Assembly: GCF_037975245.1 (NCBI RefSeq)
Contig: NC_092569.1
Span: forward strand, 7,932,501-7,996,500
Direction of reading: 5' to 3'
Length of the DNA: 64,000 nucleotides
Origin: Apostichopus japonicus
Lineage: Eukaryota; Echinodermata; Holothuroidea; Aspidochirotida; Stichopodidae
Shown here: piece after piece, positions 11,326-22,997 of the stretch
How positions within the stretch are numbered: position 1 is the first letter of the stretch
Layout of the letters: the number at the start of each line of letters is the position of its first letter
The notes under the pieces: generated by a model
Seen by the model: the letters and a program-made list of their open reading frames with translations, nothing else
Told to the model about the DNA's origin: nothing
Databases searched by the model: none
Position numbers and translations under genes: made by a program

Positions 11326-12347
11326 CCGAAACTTGTCAGTTGAGCGTAAACAAAACCATCGTTATTAAGACCATAATATGATTTAAATTATCTGGAATGT
11401 CGATGATCCTGCTACTTAACTTCCTAGCGAAGCTTCTAGAATTTTGTATCCTACAGTGCAAGAAAATGTGACATTCTGTACAGTGCAACCAGGCTATAGT
11501 AGTAGTGGTAACATGGCCCTAGACCTAACTAATAGACGTTGTATAACAGGTTAGCCTGTGTAATTGTATCATCCAACTGTTACGTAATCACAACAAAACG
11601 CCAGTTTTACCACAAAAGAAAACTTGCAGATCTAATATTGATTGTTCTAAAACCAACTGGCTAAATATTAGGTAACCCAAAAAAATTGTCATTGCTGTAT
11701 CAAGGAGGCCTAGGCTATGGTCATAACAAGTAATTTGGCAACAGTATAGGCCTACAGGCACTCATAACGTAGTGTATGTGTAGTGTTTTGAGCGAGTCAT
11801 GTTCAAATTCTTCGATTTCTGTCATCTTTTGGAAAAGCTTGCAGTAGAAATCCGTCTTTACTTGTGGTGGAGCAACCTGATACCACATATCGGCTCGGCA
11901 TATTTAACAGTTACGAGATAAATTTACGTAAAAACAAAACTCCAAACACCAAATCTCAATTACTACGGCGCGCTGCAAGAGTGTAATGTGTAATACCTTA
12001 AGAACAACAATTTTTCGAAAGTTTATTACCCTCGAATTTTTGATCGTTTATTCCTCGAGGATGCAAGTTTCGTTTGACACAAATTGGGTATCATTGGAAA
12101 GCTACGAGTATACAGAATACGATGATAAAGATTTTTTTTCCATTTCATAACCTGTTCAAAAAGTGTGTGAAATTTGTTATTGTAACGAGTATCAGTAACA
12201 TATATAAGTTTTGGGATCTTTTCAAGGATTTGATTTTTAACGTGTTTAGATGTGCTTTCACCGCATACTCAGTCCTAGCGATAGCGTTATTTACGTCCAT
12301 CATTGCACTCCAATTTACTGTCAAGCAAATATCTTCAAAAAAAGAAA

Positions 12348-12733
12348 ATGGAAGCCTTTGGATTGGAATCGTATCTTTTTGAACCAGAATATTCAGAGGA
12401 AGAACTGAGACTTCGAGAGGAGGAGTTTGTGCAAAGAATCAGTCCGCGACTGTTGGTGATGTTGGGTCGAATTCCGTTGCTGATACGAATACCGGTTCCA
12501 CGAGCCACTGCGAAGAATGGTGTCTGTGTGCACTCTGTTCGCCATTGGAAAGCGACAAGGAGAGGGTATGCTGCTATGGATTGTTCGCGGAAAAAGCTTT
12601 GTTGAACGCAGGAGCATGTCTGACCAACAGACCTGAATTCTCCCAGATATTTTTGCAGCCAGTTAATTTAGAACTCTGTTTTGTAAATTTCTTGAGGTAC
12701 AAAATAAAGGAACCCTATTCCTACGGCTGCTGA
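12348..12733 (+). pseudogene. P2X7 C-terminal (ballast-like) domain gene, frameshifted
   Basis: From the ATG at 12348 the frame reads MEAFGLESYLFEPEYSEEEL and then enters the wrong frame near 12436-12445. The other frame continues to the stop at 12731-12733 and contains EEWCLCALCSPL, ERVCCYGLF, AGACLTNRPEFSQIFLQP and ELCFVNFLRYK. The order WCxCxxC, V-C-C, C-L-T-N/H and a C-terminal L...FLRYK is that of the zinc-binding cysteine-rich cytosolic 'ballast' domain of vertebrate P2X7. That domain is also known as stand-alone proteins in many invertebrates and fish. No channel-forming P2X region is present. The frameshift makes this copy a likely pseudogene unless an unseen small intron repairs it. 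It sits inside the TTAA-flanked element 9220-13164, so the domain may travel as cargo. Confidence 0.75.
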
Positions 12734-13164
12734 GAACATGACAAACAGGTACTGTACACCTCAGTGAAAGTTCACTCTTTTTTGGATATTTTATTCCATC
12801 TGGAATATCGAAATATCTTTTTCCTTTTTCTGCTCCCCATTCCCCTTTTCGGTTAACACAACCAAAGGCATTTTAACCGGTGAAATAAACGAAGCAAGAT
12901 GCTTCGAACATAGTGCGAATAGACTATAACTCGTATGCAAAGCTTCATTGTTTTGATAACAAAGTGGCTTGCCTATGTCACTTTTGAAGCGCCCTCAATC
13001 CTCAAATTAACAAAATGGCTGTTGTTCAAATGGGTAAAAAAAATAATTGGGAAATTCATGAAAATTTCAGGGAAACTATATTTTGCTTAGTAATTTAATA
13101 AATGGTATCCAAAAAATATCCCCTACCGCATGTACACTTTAAAAACCCAGAGTTTATTTCTCCT

Positions 13165-13740
13165 TTAAGCAGCCTTAAACACAATATTATGCCACTAAAT
13201 ACTAATAAATTTAAAATTCCAACGACTGGGGCCCTGAAGCTTTAGACCGAATGAAGTATTTTCTAAAGAAGGGGTGCTGCTGTGGGGTCATGAAAGCAAA
13301 TTTTCATGTAGTGGAGTATGGGGGATCTCCCCCAGAAAAGAAATATTAAGACGACAGGTGATGTTACTGAGGCATGTTTATTAGAATATAAATAAAGTCC
13401 ATATAATAGCTCCATTAACGCAAGATTATGAATGAATGACTCAGGTAGGGACATGAACCCTTACAAGATGACCAGATGCGTATCAAGTATTTTTATAATG
13501 CAGGGGTTGTGCCTTGGGGCACTGAAGCCATTTATCATGTAGGGGCAAAGGTGTTCCCCCCCCCCCCAGAAAAATGACTATTTGGGCATCAAATGGTGAT
13601 TTTGGAGGAATATTTAGACTATAAATTAGGTCAATGAAAGTAGCTCTAATTGCAATGTTGTGCTAATAAATACTTTGTGTGGTTTGGAAAATGGGTGGGA
13701 GGGGGGGGGGGGGCTTGAACACCCATAACACTGTTCTAAT
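13165..13740. repeat. Diverged tandem repeat, unit about 230 bp
   Basis: Units around 13255-13450 and 13480-13690 share order and words: 'aagtattttct/aagtatttttat', 'ggggt...tg..ggg(g)tc/cac', 'catgtag', a C-run followed by 'cagaaaa', 'taaatta/taaataaagtc', 'tagctc', 'aatgttgtg/caagattatg'. A third partial unit may begin near 13180. C and G homopolymers (13556-13567; 13701-13713) mark the units. Non-coding. Confidence 0.65.
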
Positions 13741-15425
13741 ATCCCCTGGCTGAGTGCAAACATCATTCGACAACCATGGGCTACTTGTAAACATGCCGTC
13801 AGACAGGATTATTTTAAGGTTAATACCTGGCCTATATAAACCTCATTTGAAGAATTGTGGAAAGTATAGATTATTACGAGAGGTAGCCTACAGGAAATAT
13901 CCCTAAAATAGCTTTGCCTTCTTCAGTTTGTGTACTACGGGATAATTTCTCAACCAATTAAAGAAAACAATACTATGGGATATAGTCCATCGGGGCAGGC
14001 TCGATTTCGCTCACTGTCGTTGCACATCTTTAGTACCAAGGTTTGATCACATATTATGGTGTGTTTTCATATGCTAATTACAATTCTCGATGTTGGATGG
14101 TTCGGGAAGTGTTATCTAAAGAGTAAACAACAGTTTAAGACGGACTCATTTAGTCCGCTTTAGGACTTCTCCGGGCGCAGCAATTTTTTCAGTCAAGAGC
14201 CAATCAAAATCCTTATTGCATGGCATGTGATATGTCAGCTGATACAGAAACTGCTCGGCTCGGCGTGATGTATATGCACAGACTGTGTGTATGTAACGTT
14301 TGTACGTGTTTACAATTAGTCTGCATAACGTACTGCACAACAAGAGAACGATGGGCTGAAAGTCTAACGAAAATTACAGCCAACAGTTGGCAAACCGACG
14401 TCAAATGTGCCGAGATATGAAGCAGTATTGAGGGTGGCAAATTTCCATGCCTAGAAGGTGCTTCCATGATTCAATACACGAACGATGAAGGTAATTCAAG
14501 GCCTGTTACTATTACTCATGTTAGACTTACTGTGACAAGAAAGTATACATGTCAAGTGATACGAATGCCAACTATGAAAATTAAGGACAAGGCTCTTCAA
14601 TACTATACTACTACTAGTTTGCCTTAGACTAGAAGTGATTAACGTAGCACCCATGAAAGATAGATCGACAGCTACTTTATGCTGGTAGCTGTTATTTTAT
14701 GATACCATTTATTTCATGTTTTATTTGTCATGAAACAAAATGAAATCAACACCAGTGTAGGTTCGATGGGCAGACTAACGTTAAGCCTATCAATATTCAA
14801 TGTCGGCCTAGGCCTATGGTCTAGCCTCTAGTCTTGGATTAATTTGTCAAAACAGGGCCTAACTAAGCCCAGAGCATGTCTCTATGGCTGCTGGTAGTAC
14901 TGGCACACACACTAACAAATGTAGCGTGTAATGTAGCTTATATACAGGCTACTAAGTATATAGGCCTAGGCAATGCTACAGTATTGCCTAGTCTCAGATC
15001 CCTTCTTATATTTTGTACACCTAACAAAGCAAGTTGGCATATGTAAGTTTCCAGCTATTTTAGCATCAGCATGGCACTAGATTTAGTTGCACCTATAGTC
15101 TTATTACAGCTCTTGAAAAATTTGGAATAAAATATTTTATATCATAGCATCTTGCTTGGTTTATTTTACTTTGATGCATGTATGGGGAGGCCTTCTTTTA
15201 GTATGGGAAATCCGGTCAAGTAGCGTTGCATGTGTTCTCAAACCTTTGTAGTGTGTGGGTTTGTAACTATGCCAAACCAAGCTCATAGCTCCAGACTTAC
15301 ACTGAAATGAATGGAATATCAAATGGCTTATTAGTCAGTTGAGTTCCAGTGTAGACAATTAATGTGAACCACAGTGTGATGGACAGGACAATTCAAAATA
15401 CTGTGTTAACCAAACAAATTTGGTT
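13741..15425. other. No gene seen; non-coding intronic DNA
   Basis: A reverse-complement fragment of the 1458-1560 repeat lies near 13945-13972. Short overlapping open frames at 14.15-14.47 kb occur on both strands in a low-complexity GT/AC-rich patch and show no protein motifs. Nothing else is supported. Confidence 0.5.
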
Positions 15426-15429
15426 TTGA

Positions 15430-16070
15430 TTTGTTGCAGGTGAAAGTGCAGGCCCATCGGCACCAAAGACAAGGATATTTGCAGTGCTTCCTCTACAGAG
15501 ATTTCTCTGGCACAATCAGGACTCAAGTTTTCAAAAGGAAGAAGATCTGTTAGTGGGCAGACAGAACAGCTGTCTCAGTGTCTGACACGAGATGCTGAAA
15601 AACGGCTCAAAGAAGCTGCTGAACAAAGATGTGATGAAAGGATGACAATGCTATTGCCCAAGACATTCTGTCTACACATAGCAGAGGAAGACTACTTCTT
15701 TCTAAGCACGTGGCTTTGGGTGTTGGTCATGTTGACAGTGACGCTCCAAGCCTCTATCACTTTTGAGAACTGTGGGAGAAATAGACAGTTTAATAGCTAT
15801 TTTGTTTTGGTAGGGATATTCTTGGTGTTGGATGTGTATCTACAAATTTATTTAAGGAAACTGATGAGACCCATTTATAAGTTTAGATTCGGGTTAAGTA
15901 ATGTGCCTGGTAATTATTTAGTAACTTAATTGACAGCTGATAGGTCAATGGGCCCAGATACCAGGGAGTGAAGAGCAAGCTGGTCTAGAGCCGTCCAGTG
16001 AGCAAACCTACCCCAGAGACGTCCCCCAACAGAGTGAACCTGAGTCTGATCGAAGTAACCCAAGGAAGTA
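15430..16070 (+). pseudogene. Unrecognised coding-like stretch, possible element protein remnant
   Basis: After an acceptor-like 'ttgttgcag' near 15440, one frame stays open to 15929. It includes SVSGQTEQLSQCLTRDAEKR and LKEAAEQRCDERM, then a hydrophobic low-quality tail. After a gap, 15955-16070 reads IPGSEEQAGLEPSSEQTYPR and ends ...SNPRK-stop, which looks like a genuine hydrophilic C-terminus. I do not recognise the family. The look (Ser/Glu-rich, coiled-coil-like helix) resembles accessory proteins of DNA transposons, but that is a guess. No terminal repeats were found around it. Confidence 0.3.
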
Positions 16071-16079
16071 ATTATATTT

Positions 16080-17139
16080 CCCGACTTTTAGTTTGGTTGA
16101 CCCGTGCCGCGATTGTGTTCTAACTTAGAACTTTTAGGCATTTTATTTTCAAATAAGTTCAGTGGATTTCTTGTTAGACGTAACAGCTCTGATAAGATCT
16201 GTTAGTCACCCATTTATATCATTTAATTTTTTTTTAAGTTTAAGTGACTCCATTGTTTTTAATACAAGATTCATGTGCATAGTACACCTACTATTTTTCC
16301 TCTTGTTTACTTTTGTGTGAGCGTTACGCCTTTTCAAGTTGTCCCCACGATCTCAAAGTCATCAGGTCCTTCTCCCATGGGAAGGTGCTACTTGTATTTT
16401 ACCCAAACCTAAGAACATATATTTTTGCCTGGTCACTGCCTTTTTGACAAGCTACATTTGCATTAAAGGTGAGTCTTAAGGCAGACTTCAGGAGAGGGAC
16501 AGTGTTTAAAAATGCATTTGTTCAAATTATGTTTAAGGGAAGCCTCGCAAATCTAACCGCCGGTTCCGGGCCGGCGGAAATCTCGCACCCCTTGCTCATT
16601 ATGCATGTGCATATTGGTCCCATGGTTGAATGCACACACGCTGGTTGCCAGCCGGAGTAATGAGCACAGTGTCCTGACAACTCAAGGCTGGTTATTCTTC
16701 ACAAACAATGGGCAAACTTGACCAAGTGACCGGATTAACTTTTGCGGTTTTGACAGTCAATAGAGCGGTAGTTTATGTCGCAAAGTGACTTATACACTAA
16801 AATCCGCCACTACCAAATGTCCGAGATTCAGTACTTTATATAATTCTTGCAAATCTTCCACGTTATCAAACCTCACAAATAAAATTTCTTGGGTCTCTTA
16901 TGAACAATTGTGAAACTCCGCTAATCGAAAGTTCGATAAAAGCAGCCTTTACCTGGCCTATACATTATGAGCCTTGTTCAACGAGTGGTACGTAACTATG
17001 AATTAAAAACTGAATCAGCCATTGCATTAAATATATGCCCCCCAAGAACTTCAGAAAACCCATATTGACAAACCAGAATTTAAACAAAACAATAGTTAAG
17101 CTATGCCACATATGTATGTTAAAGAGAGAACATCGACCG
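16080..17139. other. No gene seen; non-coding DNA
   Basis: The short open frame at 16469-16660 has no motif. Nothing else recognised. Confidence 0.45.
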
Positions 17140-17500
17140 TAACGTTGATCTCTGAAGCTAACTGCGACACAAATTCAACGAATAAACAGATGTTTGAGGC
17201 TTGATTTTCCCATTGACTTAGTGTGTTAGGCTGCCATGTGGTTATAAGATATAAGTTACTATTCGGTGAAAATTTTACTATACGTACATCAGTTTACAAC
17301 TGCAGTGTTTACCCCTACTTAAATATCATCGTTTTCATTTTTATCATTTTTGGCACGTTTCCAAAAAACTTTTCATGGAGTAAACTATTTTGGCTCCACT
17401 CTAGAATTAATAAGGGTAAGTCAGTAAAGGATCGGTAAAGTTATGCGAAATATTATCTTAGACGTTCAAGAAAAGTATATATCCCCGTAACATTAAGGTA
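17140..17500. repeat. Interspersed repeat, second copy at 34320-34560
   Basis: Words such as 'caactgcagtg', 'acccctacttaaatat', 'ttggcacgtt', 'gtcagtaaaggatcggtaaa' and 'cttagacgttcaagaaaagt' recur in the same order and orientation at 34320-34560 with about 15-20 percent change. Non-coding, about 17 kb apart, both inside the inferred large intron. Confidence 0.8.
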
Positions 17501-17624
17501 AGTAAAACACCTCAAGCCAACCGACTCCTCCGCATGAACAAAACTTTCTATTCCCCATGATACACGAGTCTATACCATACAGCCATTACGCTCGCACGCA
17601 ACAGGGGTTGGTGGGAAATCGGCA

Positions 17625-17662
17625 GTTGTTTTTAGTGTGTTCACGAACACACTTAAAACAAC
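17625..17662. repeat. Near-perfect hairpin, 18-bp arms, 2-nt loop
   Basis: GTTGTTTTTAGTGTGTTC is followed after 'ac' by its reverse complement with one mismatch. It sits 80 bases left of an 'aaatatcgcccaaccctag' sequence (17735-17753) that resembles the right end of hAT-type 'CTAGGGTTGGGCGATATTT' elements. The hairpin may be the centre of a small element, but a left end was not located. Confidence 0.6.
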
Positions 17663-18452
17663 AAGGAAAAATTGTCGTATAATTATTGAAATATCACGAT
17701 AATCTTTGAACTATTTATCGTGACGTTAAAAAGCAAATATCGCCCAACCCTAGTGGGGTGGGTGTATTACCATTACGTTTCTGGAAAATTTTGTCGAGTA
17801 GCCTACACATGTCACTATCATACCGGGGTTGAGCTATACAGCAGCTTGAAGGTTCTCTGCTTGAAACAATGCAATAAAATGTGGAAAAATAAACTGAAAC
17901 TGTATTGCAAGTTAGCTTGCATTAAAATTTTCACCGCATAGTAACTTATATCTCTAACCACATGGCAGCATTGCTACCGTCCGTAATTAGACACTCGTGT
18001 ACAGTCAGTACATACAGCTATGGTCAATACCCACAGCACAGTGTACAAACGATACAGCCATGGACATCTCAGGTCCAGATAAAGATAACAAGGTATCACG
18101 TTTCATTACTGTCTGCATTTTGTAGTGACAAGAGAAAAACTTCACTTGCAAGCAAAGGAAAGTTAACTTTTTAACAGGGCAGCACATAGTTTGGGGAGTC
18201 TTCAATGCCTTTAAATGACCCAATTGCAATCCTCCTTCTCTATAAAATTCTTCTTTCAAGCTTGACGTCCATAAAAGTTCAGCTACATACTTGTACTTAA
18301 ATTTGTTGGGGAAATTTGAATTTGCCCCTCCCCATCACCTTTGCAAGCCACTGATGGGGGAAGGGGACAAATTGACATTTGGTAATTATATTTAGTACAG
18401 TTTTATATGATTCATTTATATAATTACGGAACTCAAAATGCCATCAAACGTA

Positions 18453-19110
18453 GACTCCCAAAAACTTACTGGTTTGTGGAATTACGAACGACCATACTTA
18501 CCTGTCTCCATTCTACTTATGCACTTACTCTACCTACCCTACAATAGTTGGTAACATTTTAGCACTGCACCCCCACATAATACCTACTACCTCTGCCTTC
18601 CAAATCTACCCACAGTCCTACAGATGCGTTCATTGCGCAAAAGAAGGGTGGGTGGAGGGCATATGAAGTAACATAGACACAACCCATTGCTGATCATCTG
18701 GAAACTGACAAAAGATACTGACATGAGCTGTGTAATATAAACTAATCAACAACCTTATGCAGTCATACCATCTTAGAGGTGAGAAAAGGTTGAAACCCAC
18801 CTCACAATACATTGAGACTTTTCTATTCAATTAAAGGATGTGGTGGGAAGTGAGAGACTTAAAGAAGCAAAGAGACAGTAAAAGTCTCACCAATAGATGC
18901 AACTAGGTGCAATGGGTGAATAAGATGCTGACAAGATTAACAGATTAAAAACAACAATTGAACAACCACCAACGGCGAAACAAACCATTATCCATTAGAA
19001 ATAAGGAAGACAAAAGGTGCCATATGTGGCGAAGGGAGGTGGGAGAGACAGGTAAGTGTCATGGTTCCTCAATATCCAAACCAGTCAGTTTTTGGGAATT
19101 TACTTCAATT
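18453..19110 (-). mobile_element. Older DIRS 3' fragment (terminal repeat plus internal complementary region)
   Basis: 18457-18560 is a diverged copy of the left terminal repeat of the DIRS element at 22834 (aaaacttactggtttg, cttacctgtctcc, aaacattttagcactgc). At about 19040-19100 the reverse complement appears ('gagacaggtaagtgtcatgg', 'atatccaaaccagtcag'), followed by 'aatttacttcaattctctcc', as in the internal complementary region at 23454-23553. The spacing between the two blocks, about 590 bp, is close to the 610 bp in the better copy. This argues for a second, older DIRS fragment in the same orientation. Confidence 0.65.
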
Positions 19111-19284
19111 CTCTCCATAACGGAAAGTTTTAGACCAAAACGCTAACAGCGAAACTAAGAATTGCTTGTGCAGCAAGCACAGCTTTGCGGTTTATCTGCT
19201 GACCTACTTTCCCCCGCTGCTCTGTGGGCAATCAAGCAACGGCGGATAGCGTCATGGACTGTTCCATTATACATTAGGGGGTTA

Positions 19285-19881
19285 TCACACACCGAGGTAA
19301 CATACCTAGATTTGAAAATCTTCAAAGGTCCAAGGTTCGAAACCAATGGGTTATTAGACACAAGTCTACAACAAACCCACGGAAACCTTCCAATACCTCG
19401 ACAGAAACTCTGCACATCTACTTGCCACTTTTAAAGGCTTCATTAAAGGGGAATATTACGATATGCACGTCTCCGTAACAATGGGACTGATTTCTTACAG
19501 AAAAGAACGCGTTCACAGAGAAACTGTTACTCCGTAACTATAAAAAAGAGGAAATTGCTTCAGCCATGAGAGGCATAAAATTTGAAAACCGTAGGCAATA
19601 CCTCACCTAAACAAAACGAACCACCACTGGTGTTCAAGCTTACCTATACACCCCATATCAAAACCACGCATTTGAAAAAAGCACTTTTGAAACATTGGCA
19701 CTTAATTTTGCAACACGCGGAATTATCCAAACTGTTTCCAAAAGAACCGATTCTAGCCTACGAAAGGGCCCAGAATCTCAAAGATTTACTTGTTTACTCA
19801 AGGTTTCGTACTAATCAAGAATCAGCTGACTCTCAAGGTTCACACGAAGCGCTTTTAGATGCTCTTATAGCTGCACTATGA
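19285..19881 (+). pseudogene. Penelope-like reverse transcriptase fragment, frameshifted
   Basis: Three frames must be joined. They read HTEVTYLDLKIFKGPRF, then KPTETFQYLDRNSAH...FIKGEYY, then FTEKLLLRNYKKEEIASAMR...RRQYLT, then PPLVFKLTYTPHI...LKKALLKHWHL and FPKEPILAYERAQNLKDLLV. The KPT-x-T-x-x-YL-x-x-x-S-H block and the HW...FP..P..AY.R..NL.DLLV block are typical of the C-terminal half of Penelope-like reverse transcriptases. Frame breaks near 19365, 19430-19500 and 19610 make it dead. The fingers and catalytic YADD region are not seen. A related non-LTR or retron-like element is the alternative. Confidence 0.6.
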
Positions 19882-20858
19882 GTCCATATAAACTTGTGCA
19901 CAGAAAATAGATGCATTTTGAGAACGAGACGCCCAGGCCGAATATAAAATATTCAAAGGCTACTACTGATGAAGCTCCTCCTATAAAGTTTGAGAGCAGA
20001 AACCGGTCTAGTTGGTCATAAGAACCTACGCTAGTCTTTCCTACTATTAACAGTACACTCAATTCACCTAATAGGTGCAATTGTTTCACCATGAGGAGCA
20101 TGCTATAAGTTCATGTTCCTCAGCCCTCCCCCTTAAAAATACTTCAGGTTCTTGGCGACTACGTTACGCTAGATAGTGTAAAACCGCCTACACCCCCATT
20201 TCATTTCATATTCTATTCTCCCGGTTTTTTAATGTTTCATCATTTGCAACATTTCTGAACATAGCCAACAGTTAGTCCTAGATGCTTATTCGTGTAATCT
20301 AAAACTAGATTGATTGTTTACAAACACATCACGACTGACACAGTGCTGTGTGGGACTCTCAACCAATAGCAGGCTACTTTGTAAGTTCTCAGACTTCACG
20401 CAAGGTCGTTATTGTACATCGGGCTTTTTCGAGTCCTGAATACAGTAGTGTTCGCATGTAGGCTATTTGTATATGACAGATCAAGGAAAGTATCATCATA
20501 ACTGCCCACGTTTCGTGAGAGAATTATTTTTGTGGATTTCTTACTTGGATTATGGAAGAAAAACTTAACTTGATATAATGGATTACTCATGTGGAACATA
20601 CTAATCGTCCGTGATCAGCGCCAATACAATTGGAGACATTTTTGTGCCGCGATTGAACAACCTTGCCTAATATTACAGCTCCGTACTGGAGTTGTGTGCA
20701 GGCCCAACTACATTAGTCAGCACTAAGCCTGGCTACACATGACATCCAGTCCCGGCTTAAGGCTTGCTGTAGAGAGACTGGGATCCAAATTGTTATCAAC
20801 CTGATCTTGAGTAGACTGAGGTAGATCTTGGATGGTAAGAAAGTGACCGCCCAGGATA
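19882..20858. other. No gene seen; non-coding DNA
   Basis: Sequence between the Penelope-like and hAT-like relics. Short minus-strand frames (19865-20101, 20396-20599) have no motif. Confidence 0.45.
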
Positions 20859-21982
20859 ATGGCAGAGAATCAGAAACGACCAATCGAACAACCTGACACT
20901 GATGAGGAAGATGATCAAGTTCCCATTCAGCCTAGTACTAGCAGTAGTGGCAATTTGAATAGCAACGTCAGGAACAAGGCTACATCATCATCATGCTCAG
21001 CTAAGTATAAAGTTTCATATACAATCTCTTGGGCTAGTTCATACCCTGTACGGACTGTATCGAATGACCCGCAACAGTTCCATTGTATTCCTTGTGGTAG
21101 AAATGTGTCATGTGGTCACCAAGGACTAGCTGATGTGAAAATTCATTGTGGCAGAGCCAGTCATAAACAAAGGCCACAAATCATGAAAAATGTGAAATAG
21201 GTCACTGAACTAGACCTGGATGATGAAACAATCTTTAGAAACACAAAGGACATATTCCTAGGTGGCACAACCAAGTTCACTTTAACCAGACTACTTAATG
21301 AGGGGGATATAAGCAACATTGAATATACAAAGTTCACAGATGCAGCTCAGAGTTTCTTCAAATACTCTCTCAAGTATATTCAGTCGAACTTCCCACTAGA
21401 TAACCAAGTGATTAAAAACACAGTTTGGGGAGATGTAGAATGCCGCACGGATATCAACTGGGGCCACATTGAGTTTTTTTCTGCAAAACTTTTCGTCAAC
21501 AACAATAGTACAGGATATGAACGTTGAATATGATGATCTATATGATGAGTACTGTGATTATGAAACTCTCATTGATGAGGACCATTGGTGAAGCTGCCTG
21601 GGAGGAAGCAAAGATTATTGATTGCGCGGTTGAAGATGGCCCTGATACAGTGCATTACAGAATGGATGTTTTGCGGTGGTATCTCGCACAAATGAAAACG
21701 CCTGGAACCTCAGAGAAAAGATTCAAAAACTTTGCAAAGCTGGCCAGCATTGTATTAGTAATTCCCCACAGTAACGCTGAACAGGAAAGGCTATTCAGTG
21801 TAGTTCGCAAGAACAAGACAGACAGTTGGTCAAGTCTCAAGCTTGATGGGACTCTTTCTAGCATATTAGACATGAAGTCTCAGTACCCAGAGTCAACTGT
21901 GTCCTGTTTCAAATGGAACCCTATGAAAGAAACCCTGGAGAAAGCGAAGCGAGCTGCTGTCAAATACAACAAGAAACACTGA
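20859..21982 (+). pseudogene. hAT-type transposase-like gene, broken
   Basis: The first frame (20859-21200, then through the stop TAG to 21528) starts MAENQKRPIEQPDTDEEDD. It has a zinc-finger-like block FHCIPCGRNVSCGHQGLADV followed by KIHCGRASH, reminiscent of BED-type fingers. After the in-frame stop it continues LDLDDETIFRNTKDIFLGG and TKFTLTRLLNEGDI. A frame change near 21525-21590 leads to the hAT C-terminal dimerisation signature, LASIVLVIPHSNAEQERLFS and VVRKNKTDS, ending at 21982. The catalytic core between finger and dimerisation region is mostly missing, so this is an internally deleted, inactivated copy. The downstream sequence 'aggttgacaggtctg' near 22137-22151 may be a transposon end, but no left partner was found. 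Confidence 0.75.
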
Positions 21983-22793
21983 TTGGATGATTCTCTAACT
22001 GTATTGCGTAAATATACTACTTAATTTGGAGTATTTATATCATTTCAGTTGAAAATTACCAACCTCCCTATTTTCCCCTCATTCTTCCTATTTTTTGGCC
22101 CTGAGAAATGTAATTCTCCCTATTTTGGGGTCAAACAGGTTGACAGGTCTGGTATAGGTGCCAGCAATAAGCATGAGGATCAGGAGTAGGGGCTTTGATG
22201 TCACAGAATGTCCACTTCAAAAGATGAAGTGTGTAATACTCTGGGCAGAAAGAAGAATTAGTTGTCAATCCTTGGGAAAGTTTATGTAAACATATTTGGG
22301 CTTTATATTTTCCTCCATAGCAGAAATAGAGAAAGTTACTAATCATGCCTAAAGACCAGTGAAACCCCTTAGACAATTTAACATCAAAGGACCTTCAAGA
22401 TAGTCGCCCTGGAATTCTTGGCACTCAGTAATTGTTGACCCTTCCTTGAATGAAACATGACCAAAAGGGGAAACAAAGCTATTTGCTAAACCACACAGGA
22501 AGAGGGTGGAGGAGCCTGTACAAAAGTCTGGTTATTGCCACCACATACTGAATCATATTGTTTGACCATCCAATAAATGAGTAAACAATTACTTTCCTGG
22601 TTCAGGACAGGAGATATTGATTAACAAACTTCTTATCCCCCTGTGGTTGGGGGTTTAGCAGTCTCATGTGTGGAACCCATGATCAAGCATCAGCAGCATG
22701 GCTGCTCTTTTCACCAATGAGCAACCCTTGAAGAGCTGTGGAATGTTGTATAAATGTAAGGCAACACCTAAGGTTACAATCACTGTACCAGAA
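21983..22793. other. No gene seen; possible 3' end of hAT relic then non-coding
   Basis: 22050-22150 is rich in 'ccctattttt' words and ends near 'gttgacaggtctg', which could be the transposon's 3' terminus. The rest carries no supported gene. Confidence 0.4.
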
Positions 22794-22833
22794 CTAAGAT
22801 TTTAAGCCCAAAACTTCCTGTGGAACCCCAAGG

Positions 22834-22997
22834 ATATTCCAAAACTTACTGGTTTGGATATTTACGAGTGACGAGCTTACCTGTCTCCTCACAACCTTAG
22901 CACCTCATTCTACCGTGCCTATAAAGTCCTGGTAAAATAATAACACTGTGCGCCCTCTATGACCGAACCCCCCCCTCGGTCACTCCTCACTACTCAT
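22834..22997. repeat. DIRS left inverted terminal repeat
   Basis: Runs from 'atattccaaaacttactgg' to 'cctcactactcat'. Its inner 120 bases are the reverse complement of 28936-29060 nearly base for base ('accgtgcctataaagtcctg', 'gcgccctctatgaccgaacc'). The outermost 25 bases are not shared with the right repeat, which is usual for DIRS, where the two edges differ. Confidence 0.9.

Larger units (their letters stand above)
9220..13164. mobile_element. TTAA-flanked DNA transposon, Kolobok-like, 3.9 kb
   Basis: The ends are inverted repeats of about 24 bp, AGGAGAAATAAACCCTAG at the left and AGGAGAAATAAACTCTGG as reverse complement at the right, flanked by TTAA at 9216-9219 and 13165-13168. TTAA duplication with purine-purine termini fits the Kolobok superfamily; piggyBac also duplicates TTAA but normally begins CCY. 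I see no intact transposase. Cargo includes a broken P2X7-type cysteine-rich gene (about 11187-12733) and a nested hAT-like element (9391-10631). The superfamily call is inference from termini alone. Confidence 0.75.

Noticed and set aside
12074-12382. Membrane protein ORF upstream of the ballast domain (possible channel part)
   Set aside because: It is hydrophobic by AT/T-rich composition only and shows none of the P2X ectodomain cysteines or transmembrane motifs.
9220-13164. piggyBac assignment for the TTAA element
   Set aside because: piggyBac termini normally begin CCY; these begin AGGAG, which fits Kolobok better, and no piggyBac transposase motif is seen.
14146-14467. Overlapping open frames on both strands near 14.2-14.5 kb
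   Set aside because: A GT/AC-rich low-complexity patch produces open frames in several phases; no motif or splice context.
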